A DNA stretch of 64,000 nucleotides from Henricia sp. BOLD:AAB3569 (GCA_037783545.1 JBBELK010000326.1:1240001-1304000), one strand, 5' to 3'; numbered from the stretch's first letter, positions 40,201 through 49,090 are shown. Notes: generated from the sequence alone by a model not told the origin. Numbers and translations are program-made.

Positions 40201-42781
40201 GCACTTTGTCCATTGTTTTTTTAGAATTTGTACCACTACAAATAATGAAAATCATGTTAAAGATTATGTTACCGCTTAAAAATCAAGTTTTCACTGTGTA
40301 TTTTTTAAAGATACCGGGTAGCATCTCAATGTGGCGGGACATGAAAATAGACACTTCAGCACAAAAACCATGCATGAATTTTATTTTAAAGGGTTGTACA
40401 TCCGTGTAGCTGAAGTCTCAGCAGGCTAGTTTACCAACATACTGTTTAATGTTTCTGCGATAACGGGATTCCAATTTTATGAGACCTCTTGCACAGGTGC
40501 TCTACCAGCTGAACTATAAGGCACAGTGGTATACATACTCCCCCAGGTTTCCCCAAGAGCCCAGCATTTTTCTGGGTGTTGCATAAGGCCTGTTCGCATT
40601 GGACTTTTTTGGGGAAAACTTACCGAGACGATGGGTACTTTAACCATTTTAAGTCCAATGCGGACAGCCTAGGACGTTTTTCAAGTCCAAATGTGGACAG
40701 TAGACAAGTCCAATGCAGACACGGCTATAGTTGTGCAAGTGAGCAAATTAATGACTGCAGTATTTGGTATGGTGCCTAATCACAATGGATATGAAATAAC
40801 CAAACAATGGTTGGAAGGCTTGAATTGCACATGTGGCTGCTGTTAAGTTCAATGCTTTGCTAAATTCATAACATTTTTAGTTACATTTATACCAATTTTA
40901 TGTAAGAATAACCATTTTACAAATTCAAGCAATTTTCAAATGAAGAGTACATGTATTCCTGCAATAAAAGTTTAAATTTACTTTTCTTCCAACAGTGGTC
41001 TAGATCGCCTACAGAAAAGAGGCCTTAACACAGACACAGTTTTGAACCGTCCACGCCATCATCTAGACCCATCTGTTACAACTGTAACATTTTGTCTGGA
41101 AGGTAGCATAGCATCCGGAGACCTTGATCGGTTTATGCAGGTAAGAATGTATTCTCTATACATGTAATAATAATATCCCCTTTCACCATATAGTTAGTCT
41201 AAAGCCCAATTCATACTCGCTCTGCGACCTACATGTAAATGCGGAACGGAAAATTTGTCGGCTGAAGTAGCAGCAAGTGGGGTCAAAAATAATGCTGTAA
41301 CGAAGTCGGCAAGTTTAGGTTCGGTTCAGTTTGGCAAAAGTTCGGAAATGTTTGACCGAACATTTGTTCGGTTCGGGTTTGGCAAGTATTGCCGGCGGTG
41401 TGGGTTCCGGTTTAAAGTGATCACACACGTGCAGCTAGCTTTCTTTATAGATTAGGTCCTATGTATTTTTTTTATCTTCAAACCCGCTCTTTTACACAAT
41501 TGATTTGTCGTAGTGAACAAGATAACGGCTTTGGTGGGATGAAATTTGACCCGGGAAACTGAACGGAACCCGCGACTGGAGCGCGGCGCTACTATTGGAA
41601 CTTGCGGTGTGCATGCATTTTGTGATTTGTACCACGTGCAAACCATCGTGAGACTGCGTGGGATGGTATCTTTTCCTAGCCTTTGGTGTTTATTTTCTGA
41701 CGATTGTTTGTAGTACCCGCAAGTATCGCTGTGTTTCCGTAAGAGGGCTTTCCATCAAAATGCTTTTCACAATGTTGTGCGAAAAATTCTGTCCAAGAAA
41801 ATTCTGTCCTGATACGCCATTTTCACAATGCAAATGTATCCACGCCGCTAGAGGGCGTTTGCAATCAAACCGTTCCGATCAATCGATAATTTTCAGCACA
41901 CGGTGCAGATGCGTACTGGCGATGGAGCCAATACAATATTTGATCGGCACCGATCATCGATCGTGAAGTCATGTCGGTACGGTGGGCGCCGGCGCCGGGC
42001 TCAAAATGTCAGATCTGATTTGGCACAAGGATTGCTCTGTACAGTGCATATGACGTTAGCCAGTTAAACACGAAGCGCTTTTGCAAGCATAAGCACAGCA
42101 TGAGATTTTTCTGGATTTCCAGAATTTTACCAATTTGTAGCGGAATTTTATTTTGTTGTTGTGTGCTCCGCAGCCGCGATCCATATTGTAAATTCTATTT
42201 TTGTTGTTGTTGGCCCTTTAAGCACACCATATTTTTTGCATGTGCATGGCTGGCGCGATGCGACAAGCAGCCAACGAACCGATTTTACCTGGATTCTTTT
42301 TAATATTATTCACATTTGTTGGCCTATAAACAAGGTAAATATTTCAAACAAAACTGGTTCTTGTGATGCCTGGGCCTAATTAAAATGTTTTTGACATTGC
42401 ATTTTGCATGATGCCGATGGTACGGTGGTGTTTAAAACGATCCTCCGAAAAGTTGAAGTTTGCGTGGTCTCTACGTTTCGCCCCGCCCCTCGAAGGAAGC
42501 CATGCCGCCATGTTCGAGTCAGAGTCATCATGGTCAAGTCCGAGTCATTTTCCAATGTGACTCGAGTCGAGTCCGAGTAACGAAAATTGTGACTCGAGCC
42601 GGACTCAAGTCGGACTCGAGTACTACAACACTGTCAACAAGTATTAGATGGAAACTTACTTTTTTGGTTGAGTGCATAAACGTGTGCATGTGCATATTTG
42701 TTACTTTTGCCTCAGGATCTACTTTGGGAGAAGGATATTGTCAACTCTGAGAAACAACCCATGGAAATCCTCAGATTAAAG
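16047..42781 (+). CDS. ZNG1/CBWD: COBW-domain zinc-regulated GTPase (ZNG1/CBWD family), exons 1-10, 3' end missing
   Basis: This family transfers zinc to client metalloproteins; vertebrate ZNG1 activates methionine aminopeptidase METAP1. Ten exons join in frame: 16098-16272 (coding part of the first), 21563-21659, 24314-24405, 25933-25992, 27150-27234, 29140-29226, 31246-31290, 34897-34953, 40996-41140, 42716-42781. They encode 303 residues with every splice phase consistent and GT-AG borders. Seen: CPQLVP near the N-terminus (the METAP1-binding CPELVP-type motif), Walker [15 protein letters not shown], the metal-binding [14 protein letters not shown], and NKTD for guanine recognition. About 90 residues of the usual C-terminal CobW domain (after LRLK) were not found, either beyond the window, too divergent, or lost. 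Introns of 1.2 to 6 kb are filled with transposons. Confidence 0.93.
16519..19241. mobile_element. 2.7-kb fold-back DNA element in intron 1
   Basis: The left arm (16519-16583 plus 17390-17965) pairs with the right arm (about 18660-19241). Ends are ATTCAATAGGTGGGGTAAG and the complement of GACTCAATAGATGGGG. Inner shared blocks include CGAGCGGAGATTAAACCGCG. The left arm is split by a separate insertion. The central loop of about 700 bases has no coding frame of note; 18426-18525 in it resembles 50570-50670. Confidence 0.75.
16589..17389. mobile_element. 801-bp DNA element inserted in the fold-back arm (CTAAG target duplication)
   Basis: Ends GTAGGGACTTAGAAA and TTTCCAAGTCCCTAC are inverted copies with one mismatch. 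CTAAG flanks both sides (16584-16588, 17390-17394), and the opposite fold-back arm shows the uninterrupted site. No transposase frame. Class not recognised. Confidence 0.7.
19242..19590. repeat. Dispersed repeat, copy 1
   Basis: Shares long stretches with 41796-42093: GATACGCCATTTTCACAATG, GGAGCCAATACAATATTTGA and GGTACGGTGGGCGCC. No coding potential recognised. It begins right at the end of the fold-back element. Confidence 0.7.
19959..20512. mobile_element. Element A with GACCCCGTTCTCAC ends
   Basis: Terminal inverted repeats begin GACCCCGTTCTCACGAGAG and end CTAGTGAGAACGGGGTC. The body is built of CTTCATTCGACGAAG units in both orientations, themselves palindromic (CTTCGTCGAACGAAG type). 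No protein encoded. Confidence 0.75.
20513..21416. mobile_element. Element B, same family, abutting element A
   Basis: Starts CCCCGTTCTCACTAGAG and ends CTCTAGTGAGAAAGGGGTC. The two elements share or touch their ends at GGGGTCCCC, so they stand head to tail with no spacer. B contains a nested element in its middle. Confidence 0.75.
20803..21210. mobile_element. TGCATAGTTC-ended element nested in element B
   Basis: Over most of its length it matches the element at 60505-61186 (shared CAAACCAATGGGACTTTCAA, GATTGACAGGTCGGAAC). Ends are TGCATAGTTCTGA and TCGGAACTACATG. Non-coding. Confidence 0.7.
21563..21659 (+). CDS. ZNG1/CBWD: ZNG1/CBWD exon, CxCC metal motif
   Basis: Encodes SAVEKSMS ... 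[17 protein letters not shown], the signature metal-binding loop of COG0523 GTPases. Acceptor TTTCAG, donor AAGTAAGT. Confidence 0.95.
21893..22250. repeat. Dispersed repeat, inverted partner at 29700-30080
   Basis: Blocks such as CAAAACGACGAGCTAATTTT and CTGGTCAGCGCGTATG recur in opposite orientation inside the element of intron 6. This copy lacks its left terminal repeat. Confidence 0.6.
22277..22792. mobile_element. MITE-like element with 78-bp inverted ends
   Basis: Arms 22277-22354 and 22715-22792 share GCTTATCGATATAATATAGG and GTGTTCAGAATGCTGC. The centre of about 360 bases is non-coding. Confidence 0.75.
22806..23060. repeat. Two-copy tandem repeat, unit about 135 bases
   Basis: The block from TGTACAGCTTGACCACGCCC is repeated from TTGTTCAGCTTGACCATGCC with small changes (shared TTCTGGTATCTCTTAC, GTTTGACCAATAG). 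Confidence 0.7.
23328..24000. repeat. Two-copy tandem repeat, unit about 363 bases
   Basis: The second unit starts at about 23691. Both contain ATTCCTAATCCCAAGGAGTT, AGTTTCAAGTTTATACC and ACGACAGGAAGTCT. Within each unit a half-length similarity (AAGTTTCAAGTTTACACC) suggests an older duplication. No gene. Confidence 0.7.
24314..24405 (+). CDS. ZNG1/CBWD: ZNG1/CBWD exon, switch/Walker B region
   Basis: Encodes [11 protein letters not shown] ... [14 protein letters not shown]. Acceptor TCTACAG, donor GGTAGGT. A dispersed repeat starts about 17 bases after the donor. Confidence 0.95.
24423..25386. repeat. Dispersed repeat starting TTAAACAGCTAG, copy without LINE
   Basis: Matches 36062-36107 plus 37698-38559, which is the same repeat split by a LINE. 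This copy shows the empty LINE site (TTTTCTGTTGATCATGGAGG) and in turn carries a 52-bp hairpin absent from the other copy. It lies just after an exon donor. Confidence 0.85.
25296..25347. mobile_element. 52-bp hairpin insertion flanked by TTAA
   Basis: AGGCACAGGCTCGTCAGCAA and its near-complement form a stem around CGGGCGCG. TTAA stands on both sides, and the paralogous copy at 38518 has a single TTAA with no insert. TTAA duplication is the mark of piggyBac-type transposition; 52 bases is very small for such an element. Confidence 0.75.
25511..25560. repeat. Hairpin
   Basis: TTCAATGTTCTATTTC pairs with GGAATAGAACATTGAA. Possibly part of a larger element with the hairpin at 25698-25822. Confidence 0.5.
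25698..25822. repeat. Inverted-repeat element
   Basis: GGATGTCTTTTCAGGTGATA pairs with the complement at the right end, and CCGAACTCGCCTTCGG forms a central stem. Non-coding, MITE-like. Confidence 0.5.
25933..25992 (+). CDS. ZNG1/CBWD: ZNG1/CBWD exon
   Basis: Encodes [19 protein letters not shown], the conserved segment after the switch region. Acceptor TCTACAG, donor GGTAAGG. Confidence 0.93.
26516..26538. repeat. ATT microsatellite
   Basis: About eight TTA/ATT units in an intron. Confidence 0.9.
26700..26874 (-). mobile_element. tRNA-derived SINE
   Basis: Read on the minus strand it starts TGTGGCCGAGCAG (box A-like), has GCGGGTTCAAATCCG (box B) and continues TGCCCTTGGGCAAGGCAC, a tail typical of tRNA-derived SINEs in deuterostomes. 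An extra arm between the boxes is as in Ser/Leu-type tRNAs. Not a functional tRNA. Confidence 0.7.
27150..27234 (+). CDS. ZNG1/CBWD: ZNG1/CBWD exon
   Basis: Encodes [17 protein letters not shown] followed by INEAV. Acceptor GTTCAG, donor AGGTAGAT, a weaker donor than the others. Confidence 0.92.
29140..29226 (+). CDS. ZNG1/CBWD: ZNG1/CBWD exon, NKxD guanine-specificity motif
   Basis: Encodes [20 protein letters not shown] recognises the guanine base. Acceptor TTGCAG, donor AGGTGTGT. Confidence 0.95.
29371..29516 (+). mobile_element. SINE copy, split by a DNA element
   Basis: Carries AATAATTGGGGCAAGCCGGG and then TTGGCTTCATAGCTCAAT, the start of a tRNA-like head. The rest of that head resumes after the inserted element at 30108. 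Confidence 0.7.
29517..30107. mobile_element. 591-bp DNA element inserted in a SINE tRNA head
   Basis: Ends AGACCGATCCAGTAAGCTC and its near-complement (...GCTAACTGGATCGATCT). Outside them the SINE box A reads continuously (GCTCAAT + ATTGGTAGGGC), with AT apparently duplicated. The inner part is an inverted copy of 21893-22250. No transposase. Confidence 0.7.
30108..30529 (+). mobile_element. tRNA-derived SINE, remainder plus a second head
   Basis: The tRNA-like part has box B GGTTCGATTCCCGGTGGAG. The tail (CACATTTGTATCGAATTCAT, AATAATTGGGGCAAGCC) leads into a second, complete tRNA-like head at 30457-30529. That head folds roughly as a cloverleaf with mismatches in the acceptor and D stems and no T at position 33, so it is not a working tRNA. 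Confidence 0.7.
30735..31190 (-). mobile_element. tRNA-derived SINE, inverted copy
   Basis: Same family on the minus strand: tRNA-like head at 30861-30933 (box A TAGCTCAATTGGTAGGGC, box B GGTTCGAATCCCGG) with family tail on both sides. With the plus copies it forms a large inverted repeat across the intron. Confidence 0.7.
31246..31290 (+). CDS. ZNG1/CBWD: ZNG1/CBWD exon
   Basis: Short exon encoding [14 protein letters not shown], matching the SING-type helix of the family. Acceptor TTGCAG, donor AAGTAAGT. Confidence 0.9.
31323..31540. mobile_element. MITE with ends of about 31 bases
   Basis: GTTGTCAACATTTTCACGG near the left end pairs with CCGTGAAAGTGTTGACAAC at the right. The body contains G-rich runs. 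Confidence 0.65.
31572..31721. repeat. Poly-C and poly-G tracts
   Basis: A C run near 31577-31590 and a run of about 27 G near 31694-31720. They can pair with each other and are likely sequencing trouble spots. Confidence 0.85.
32511..33333. mobile_element. 0.8-kb DNA element, GGGTAATTCCCAAA ends
   Basis: The left end ATTAGGGTAATTCCC and the sequence up to GGGGTCCAAAA pair with the right end. Inside are two small perfect hairpins (CGATCCCTATAT type near 32933 and TGACGGGCAGAATTCTGCCC near 32991). No transposase frame. Confidence 0.7.
33689..33968. mobile_element. 280-bp MITE
   Basis: GGGCAATTCCGGAAATTCAA at the left and the complement at the right, with a second shared block (AATACGTGAAGCATT). 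The open frames across it are by-products. Confidence 0.65.
34897..34953 (+). CDS. ZNG1/CBWD: ZNG1/CBWD exon
   Basis: Encodes [17 protein letters not shown], matching the LDLHAFDS segment known in the family. Acceptor TTTCAG, donor AGGTATGT. Confidence 0.92.
35777..36060. mobile_element. Left part of a third GACCCCGTTCTCAC-ended element
   Basis: Same left terminus as elements A and B, with CTTCGTCGAATGAAG units. Its right terminus is not found; it stops at the TTAA element. Confidence 0.65.
35905..36060. repeat. Direct repeat flanking the TTAA element, left
   Basis: Matches 38633-38793 with few differences (CGCGACGCCCCTACATTTGT, GAAGGGAGCATTCACA). Confidence 0.75.
36108..37698 (-). mobile_element. 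5'-truncated non-LTR retrotransposon (CR1/Jockey-like LINE)
   Basis: Reverse transcriptase on the minus strand, then a 3' UTR and a (TAAA)n tail read as TTTATTTA on plus. The empty site in the paralogous repeat at 24468-24478 confirms insertion. The 5' end is cut inside the reverse transcriptase, so endonuclease and first ORF are missing. Confidence 0.9.
36379..37701 (-). pseudogene. LINE reverse transcriptase, N-terminally truncated
   Basis: An open frame of 440 codons begins at the insertion junction; its first ATG comes from flanking DNA, followed directly by [10 protein letters not shown]. Motifs: D73 in [25 protein letters not shown], and the catalytic FADDFKLF (D161, D162). The C-terminal part ([20 protein letters not shown]) fits CR1/Jockey-type elements. 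The frame is still open, so the insertion is fairly young, but without endonuclease it cannot move on its own. Confidence 0.9.
38633..38793. repeat. Direct repeat flanking the TTAA element, right
   Basis: Second copy of the 35905-36060 block. It is not followed by the expected right terminus of the GACCCCGTTCTCAC family. Confidence 0.75.
38896..38972 (+). mobile_element. tRNA-derived SINE head
   Basis: GATAGCTCAGTTGGTAGAGC is a good box A and GGGTTTGAATCCCAG a good box B; the anticodon stem TTGGC/GCCAA is perfect with TGT in the anticodon position. But position 33 is A and the acceptor stem mispairs, so a SINE head is more likely than a Thr tRNA gene. Confidence 0.65.
40584..40672. repeat. 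Hairpin element
   Basis: GCCTGTTCGCATTGGACTT pairs with AAGTCCAATGCGGACAGCC. Two further AAGTCCAATG-like units follow within 50 bases. Confidence 0.55.
40996..41140 (+). CDS. ZNG1/CBWD: ZNG1/CBWD exon
   Basis: Encodes GLDRLQKRG ... [16 protein letters not shown] ... DLDRFMQ, the linker and first strand of the C-terminal domain. Acceptor AACAG, donor CAGGTAAGA, phase 0 at its end. Confidence 0.93.
41796..42093. repeat. Dispersed repeat, copy 2
   Basis: Partner of 19242-19590, slightly shorter and diverged. Confidence 0.7.
42505..42630. repeat. GACTCGAGTC-rich repeat
   Basis: Several near-palindromic GACTCGAGTC and GGACTCGAGT units in both orientations, as at the ends of some DNA transposons. 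Lies just before the last recognised exon. Confidence 0.45.
42716..42781 (+). CDS. ZNG1/CBWD: ZNG1/CBWD exon, last one recognised
   Basis: Encodes [22 protein letters not shown], matching the family's LLWE ... MEVIRLKG region. Acceptor CCTCAG, donor AAGGTAGGC in phase 0. The following residues (normally VSIKDK ... VHELYD) were not found downstream. Confidence 0.93.
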
Positions 42782-44026
42782 GTAGGCATACATTTACATG
42801 CTTGTTTGTGAAATAACCGGCATTGCCGCCATTTCAGAGATCCGTGTTAGCCAACATAACAGCTATAATGCAAGGTAAATGTCGTCTGACCATGCACACA
42901 TATGCGCGCCATGTTTATATTTGAAAAGGGGAGGTCAACTGACTACACGGAATATACACACACACGAGACAGGGCGCTTTGGAAATGCTTTCTATAACTG
43001 GGATGTCAAGTGTATTTGCAGCCATTTTGAGGGTAAAAACTGTTTGTTGCTATGTTGGGTGTGTGTGAGATGAATATTAATGGAAACCCTATGCCTGCTA
43101 ACCATTCTAAATCCTACCTATCGCCTCATGTAAAAAAAAGTGATATTTAAGGTCCAAGTTACTCGGACTACATTTAAAATGACTGTAAATTAACTGCACC
43201 TATGTTGTTGGCTTCTTTTATACTGTATGGGATTAGTCTTGCTTTTATTTTCAATACCAAATATGCACTCCAAAACACCCAGTGAGATTAAGCAAAATTC
43301 TCTGGTAGACACACCAGTGACACTGTTTAGCGCCCTCTATTGTTCAAGTAAGATGTCCATGGCCAATTGCTGTCCAGGGGGCCAAAGCTGTTTGCTCAAT
43401 GCAACATTTATTTGTTTTGAAAAAACAATTGGTTAGCAGTCAAAATTGTATGTGATGTGTATTTCAATTGACAGTTTATCTACCACTCTTTCTAAATACA
43501 CATTTTGACATAAAATTGTGACAGCTAACCCATTTTACCAACAGCTTTATGAAATTGGCCCCTGGTCTGCAGTTCATGGGAGTGCAGTGGGTTGCATGTC
43601 TTTCACAGCTTGCGCCCTCTGTAGTCCTAATCAAGCCAGGTTTTACACCTGTCCCTCTAGACAATTTGGCACCGCCATTCCCCAGGGGCTAAACGGTCAC
43701 TCATTAGACTGAGCGAGATTCCTAACACCTCCCCCTTGATTGCCTGTTGTAAGGATGAGTAACCCCAGGTGTGGACCTCACGGGAAGGCATAGTGTTTTT
43801 TATTTGATTTAATTGTCACACCTTGGGGTTCTCAGCAGGTAGGCTTCATTTTGCCCAATTAACTAGGCTCGGAAAGGAGCTTTGAAGCCCTGACAAATTT
43901 AGGTGATTTATCAATTAAGGTGGCTGGAGTTGATTGTATTTAGAGCAGTTATCAATCCCTTGTTAAGTCAATTACCCATAAATTGAATTCATTTGGTGCA
44001 ACCCCAACCGCCTTAAATTGTGTCCC
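42782..44026. other. Non-coding, nothing recognised
   Basis: No exon continuing the ZNG1 gene, no paired ends and no RNA gene seen. Confidence 0.5.
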
Positions 44027-44058
44027 ACACGATCTGAAATCCGTTCCCCGTGTGTTAA

Positions 44059-44416
44059 AGGAGTGTGACCAGATCACTTTTTTTTACCCATAACTCCCCG
44101 GGACTTACCTTATGGGTCATGAGATTTTTATATCATAACATCCGTTATATTTTTCTGATTACGAAACTGAAACTCCCGCGCTTCTAGGCCACATATTTCC
44201 GAGGATATCGTCGAAAATCCACCGATATTTGTAAACTAATTTTCCAGTATCAACGTTTATCCGCTGAAAGCATACTCGATAGTTTTGTTCAATTTTTTAC
44301 TGGAAATTGCGAATGTTTTCGGGTTTTTGGGACATGGGAGGTGTGTATGGGAGTTACTTGATAATATTGGTAAGTTACATCGAAAACTATTTTCCAGAAA
44401 CTCTGGTCACGCTCCT
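44059..44416. mobile_element. TTAA MITE, AGGAGTGTGACCAGATCA ends
   Basis: TTAA flanks both sides. Left end AGGAGTGTGACCAGA pairs with TCTGGTCACGCTCCT. The flanks also repeat 30 bases directly (ACACGATCTGAAATCCGTTC before and after), so the target lies in or made a small duplication. Confidence 0.8.
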
Positions 44417-44453
44417 TTAAACACGATCTGAAATCCGTTCCTCGTGTGTTAAA

Positions 44454-46643
44454 GCACCTTCCTCCATGGTTAAAGGGCCATTATATCATTTGCAGATGAA
44501 ACGTTTTTTTCTTCAAATTCCAGATTCAGGAACAACTATATTACATAACTAAAGAATAATCTGCCTTGTAGAATGTTCAGCCACATAGATGCAGTAATAT
44601 CTCAGAAAACCTTGAATTCTATACATGGTTTTTGTGTTAAAATGGTAAAAACAAATGTTTGAACTTTTTTGTTTTTTTAAAGCACCATCATTTGGCGATT
44701 GCTTTCACATACCATTCTACACAGAAAAAAGAATCATGCAGCGTTTGTAACCATTGCTATCAACACTTATTCAAGTTTTTCATTGACAACTCATGTAGTA
44801 ACAGTTTGGGTCACTTTTGGATTTGCTTTTTAGTGGCGGTCACTTCCTTTTATTTTCCTTTTTTTAGGGCACAACATGTATCTGGATTTTTTTCTCGTAA
44901 GGGCACCTGGGGGAAATTTGTGGGGGGTGGGAGGAGGTCACACCCCCTCCCCACACTGCTGTACATGCATGTCAACATTCTTTTTTTGCGGAAAATACTG
45001 ATCTGCAACACATTCAACGAATACCGCCCTCTCATGGGCATCACCCCACCTGCATCCACCAACTCAATTCAGTCAGTCTGGCACCAACTGCCAAGGCATT
45101 TGGCCTGAAGCTACTGAAGCAATTTAAAACATTGATGACATGTACAGATGGGGCTCATCAAGGGTGTTATGGGGCCAGACCCCACACACACAAACAATTG
45201 GGCAAGATAGAAATGTTAAAGGGGTTGTTAGGAAAGCACAACTTCCTGACTATTTGTGTAAATTTTGTTGCGTAGACTTATATCATTTTGTGTTACATAT
45301 AAATGTGGCAAGAAAACAATCCGTTATGGCATTGATATATTTAGCGTATGCCTGCTATTCGTGTGTCCTAAACGAGATCTGTTGTAGTGGATACGCACAG
45401 TAAAATTTCAATTAGTAAAAAACAAAATCGATAGGTTGCGTTTGATGGCTCGTTGCAGGGTCTATTAAAGAAAAACATAATTTCCGTTTCCCTTCCTTAT
45501 GCAGTTGTTCTTGAGCTACCTGCGTGCTTGATACTTGTCATCCTGAGGTTGAATTGACCCCGGGGCAAATGAGCTCGGTTTCCACAAAATGGGTGTGAAA
45601 CGACGCAGGGTTCAATGTGGGGTTGAGAAATGTGGGTTTAATTTCAACCAGAGGTGAGAGACCTATGGTGTGAAACCCTTTATTTACTTGGCAGTTATTT
45701 GCCTCTATCACATTGCTGAAGATTCAAAAAGAGTTAACGACGTTGATTACAAACATTGCTTCAAACTCCAGCAGGAAACACCAATGCACCATGCAAATGT
45801 CTTGAGGACATACATGTACAGTGCTAGTATCATTAGTCGTACTGTGCTCTATGCAGTATTGTTAGTCCAGACAAGTGTGATAAAGGATTCGCAAATCTTT
45901 TTGCATGGGTTTTGTTATATAGATCTAAATGGAAACGGCTTCTGTCTTGTGACAAATCAATTGGACATGTCCTTTAACGAATGCCAAAGGTGGGCTTGTA
46001 CAATCCAAAGCACTACCTGGCACGCAAACTCCGCCAAGTCGTGGACATTCTTGCAGCCTTGTTGAGAGAAGACAAACCAATGGTTGAGGTTAAGCAAACA
46101 GCATAACCATTTGTAACAGATGTTAGAATGCACCAACTTAATGATGTGTCCATCAGCACTTGCCAACTAGGCCTACCTGCCTTTTGGGGTCCCTGTGGCC
46201 TAGTGGCACTTGTTGTCCTTGCTACAAAACATTCGTTTTGAGGATTTGTTGGGTTGTTTGTTTGGTGTTTTGGCTACAAAACATTTATTTTTAATTAATA
46301 ATTCCAGTGTACTAGAGAAGATTGTTTAGGTTTTGATTACACGTAGTTCAGGATTCAATAGTGCGTTTGTAAGTGTTTTTTTGCCTGCCTGCACATGGGC
46401 GCTGCTGGCGGCCATGCTAAAAAGTTGCCAAACTCTTATTTCCTTCAAATTCGGCACAACAAACGAAAAAAAGGGAATGCAGCACCTATACTTAGAGATC
46501 TCCTTGCTAAGTTACACCGGTAAGATGTATGCCAAGATGCGGGAACAACGGACCATGTATAGTATAGAACCACTCCTCAGCGGTGCGCGGCTTGTACGGA
46601 TGTAGTATTTGTCCTAAAACCCTTCAAGCACGTCAACAGAGTA
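44454..46643. other. Non-coding, nothing recognised
   Basis: Open frames of up to 149 codons occur but show no conserved motif, no paired splice sites and low-complexity composition. No repeat ends identified. Confidence 0.45.
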
Positions 46644-46844
46644 TTCGCCACTTGCACGGTTGCGCTCAAAACGAGGCTTTCCTGACATGCGTCATATTTT
46701 ACAATAGACGAAAGTAAACGTCACAGCATGGAGCTATAGCTCCATGGTCACGGCAACCGACATGGTAACAACGCGAGGGAGTCATTGTTCATGCAGGAAA
46801 GCCTCGCTGTTTTTCCAATATGGCGGAACCGTGCAAGTGGTGAA
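46644..46844. mobile_element. 201-bp MITE
   Basis: TTCGCCACTTGCACGGTT at the left, AACCGTGCAAGTGGTGAA at the right, plus AGGCTTTCCTG and CAGGAAAGCCT. The centre holds GGAGCTATAGCTCC. Confidence 0.7.
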
Positions 46845-48683
46845 TTAGCTGTGGTGGACACTAATTTGTATATAGGGGCAAAACAAAAAACAGTGTGAGA
46901 ACAATACCGCAAATGAACCAAGTTTGGAAACAATTAAATATTTTGTGTATAAATAATAGTTACAACTGTGCATCTGAGTGGAACAGTAAAAATGTGGATG
47001 TCATGACCAAGGGGCATATCACTTGCTCGTTACTTTATCAAGTGACCCAAGTAACATTTTGTTCTGGAAGACTTGGCTGCGTCTAAAGAATTGGATTAGC
47101 GCCCCTTGCCACAGCAGCAGATGGCCAAAGCCTTGTGGGCCGAGATGCCTTCCGTGCCATCTTGACTCTTGCCTAGCCCACTGGGGCTTTCTCCTTCCAG
47201 ACCTTTTAGCCTCGCTTACAACAAAAGAATTTCCCTGCAAGCAGTACCGAAATGTTGATTTTCAATTAGTCTAAAAAGTTGCTTTTTCGTAGTCAACGAG
47301 TTCCTCTCAAAGATAAACAGATTGAAAGAAGGAAGATGGAGGAGGGAGGATATAGGAACGTCATGTTTAGTGCATGATTGCTTTGGATTCAGTCCTATTT
47401 TGGAGTCTGCTTCGAAAACTGGGCCATTGGAAAACAGGAGACGCGTATTGTGCACAATGTGCTTAACCTCTGCGTTCAATGTTCATGGAGCTAGAGCCAA
47501 TTCATCACTGGCGTCCCACAGCTGCCGATTAAAAGATAGCCACAGGATGTGCCAAAGGACCGGTGAGAGGGCAGTGCGTAAGAAACTGTACAGAAAAATT
47601 GATCCGGAATATTGTATGTTGTTGACAATAATTTGTCGCCTGACGTGGCCACAAGGGAGCCACTGGTAAAAATCAACATTCATCATTTTAGACTCGTGTT
47701 TATTAGGTTTTCCCTCATGTCGAAAAGGTTTTGCCTACACAGAAACAAATTATGCTTGGACTCTGGCAAGAGAATCAATGATTTTGCAGATACAGACCAC
47801 TGGGGCTATGTGGGTTCGTCTTCATGAAGTCAGGAACAGTCACCAATAAGTGACATTTTAACCAAGACGTCTTAATAGTGGAAAACCAGTTTCCAATTTA
47901 ATTAGAAGAGACTGACCATTCACGATAGTGCATACAAGTTATGCGTATTATAGACCAGATTAGCGTTGCCGTCTTTTTTTTACAATCTGATGGATTTATG
48001 GTTTTAATTTATGGTTTTATTAATGCGAGCTTGTGTATACATGTAGTTATTCAAATGTTGCGTACGTCACACGCACATATGTCATAGGTCGTTTGATTTG
48101 CATACATAATCACGAAGTCGACTGCAAAGTTTGGACGTTCGCTATAGCAGAAAAACAAGCGGAATTTCCCTGTGTTTTTCCCCTGAGCGATACAAATATG
48201 CATGGTTTGAGAATAGACTTCAGGTTGAACTCAGATAAATCAATTACTTATTTGGGAAATTCTACATTTGCTGCAAAACTGTGCTCTACGCACAGATGCC
48301 GCACAAACGTGTGCGTGAACTCATCACTCGCCCCCTTTCAACTCGGCCACTCGCCATCTCGGCCCTTTTGAAATACATGTATCTTGTACAAAATGTACCA
48401 ACTACGGAAAATAACTATTTTATACAGAGGCCTATTTGGATTCGGATTTAACATGCGCTCATCAAGATCAGTTATATAATTTATGTAAATGCTTTGCAAT
48501 ACAATGTAAAACAAACAAATATGACAAGACACAACATTTTAAAATGTATTCAAAGAATAGTTATACAATTATTAATAATATCTCGGTTTCGTTTTTTTTA
48601 TTATCTACCCTGTATAATACAATGGACCGATTAAGCCAGTTCCTGGTTAGCAATCGTGCGCCATTTTCTTACAGGAAAGACAA
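46845..48683. other. Non-coding, nothing recognised
   Basis: No gene, RNA or paired ends seen; overlapping small frames lack motifs. Confidence 0.45.
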
Positions 48684-48831
48684 TAGACCGCATCGAATAG
48701 CTGACATCTTGTAGGGCAGTTCTTTGTTGCTTGAAGACATTCGTGCATGGTTGTACATTTTGTGCTTACATTGTTGACCAATTTGATTATTAAAAGTAGC
48801 TCTACAAGATGGCAGCTATTCGATACGCCTG
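48684..48831. mobile_element. MITE, TAGACCG.ATCGAATAGC family, small copy
   Basis: The left end TAGACCGCATCGAATAGCTG pairs with AGCTATTCGATACGCCTG. The same ends bound the element at 58017. Confidence 0.65.
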
Positions 48832-48916
48832 CTGGTAATACATGTATAATACTACTGCAGTATAGAGTAGGCCTATGTGTGTTATGTTGAATGCAAGTGA
48901 TCGTTTGGACCGTATA

Positions 48917-49090
48917 CACTGCAAACACTGTGGTGTTAAACTAACACCAGTGGTGTCGTCGTATATATAGATACCAATCCTGGTATTACGTTTTAACACC
49001 TATAGTATGGTGTAAAATTTTAACACCAGGCTTGGTATCTATATAAGACAACACCACTGGTGTTAATTTAACACCACAGTTTTTGGAGTG
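48917..49090. mobile_element. CACTA-like MITE, full copy
   Basis: Begins CACTGCAAACACTGTGGTG and ends CACCACAGTTTTTGGAGTG, with repeated GGTGTTAA/TTAACACC inside. CACTGCAAA ends are typical of EnSpm/CACTA elements; assignment is by ends only. Confidence 0.65.

Noticed and set aside
44659..45108. 149-codon open frame
   Set aside because: AT-rich composition, no motif, no splice support and no relation to nearby exons.
45455..45520. Possible ZNG1 exon after TTGCAG
   Set aside because: The translation does not resemble the expected VSIKDK...VHELYD segment and no suitable donor follows.
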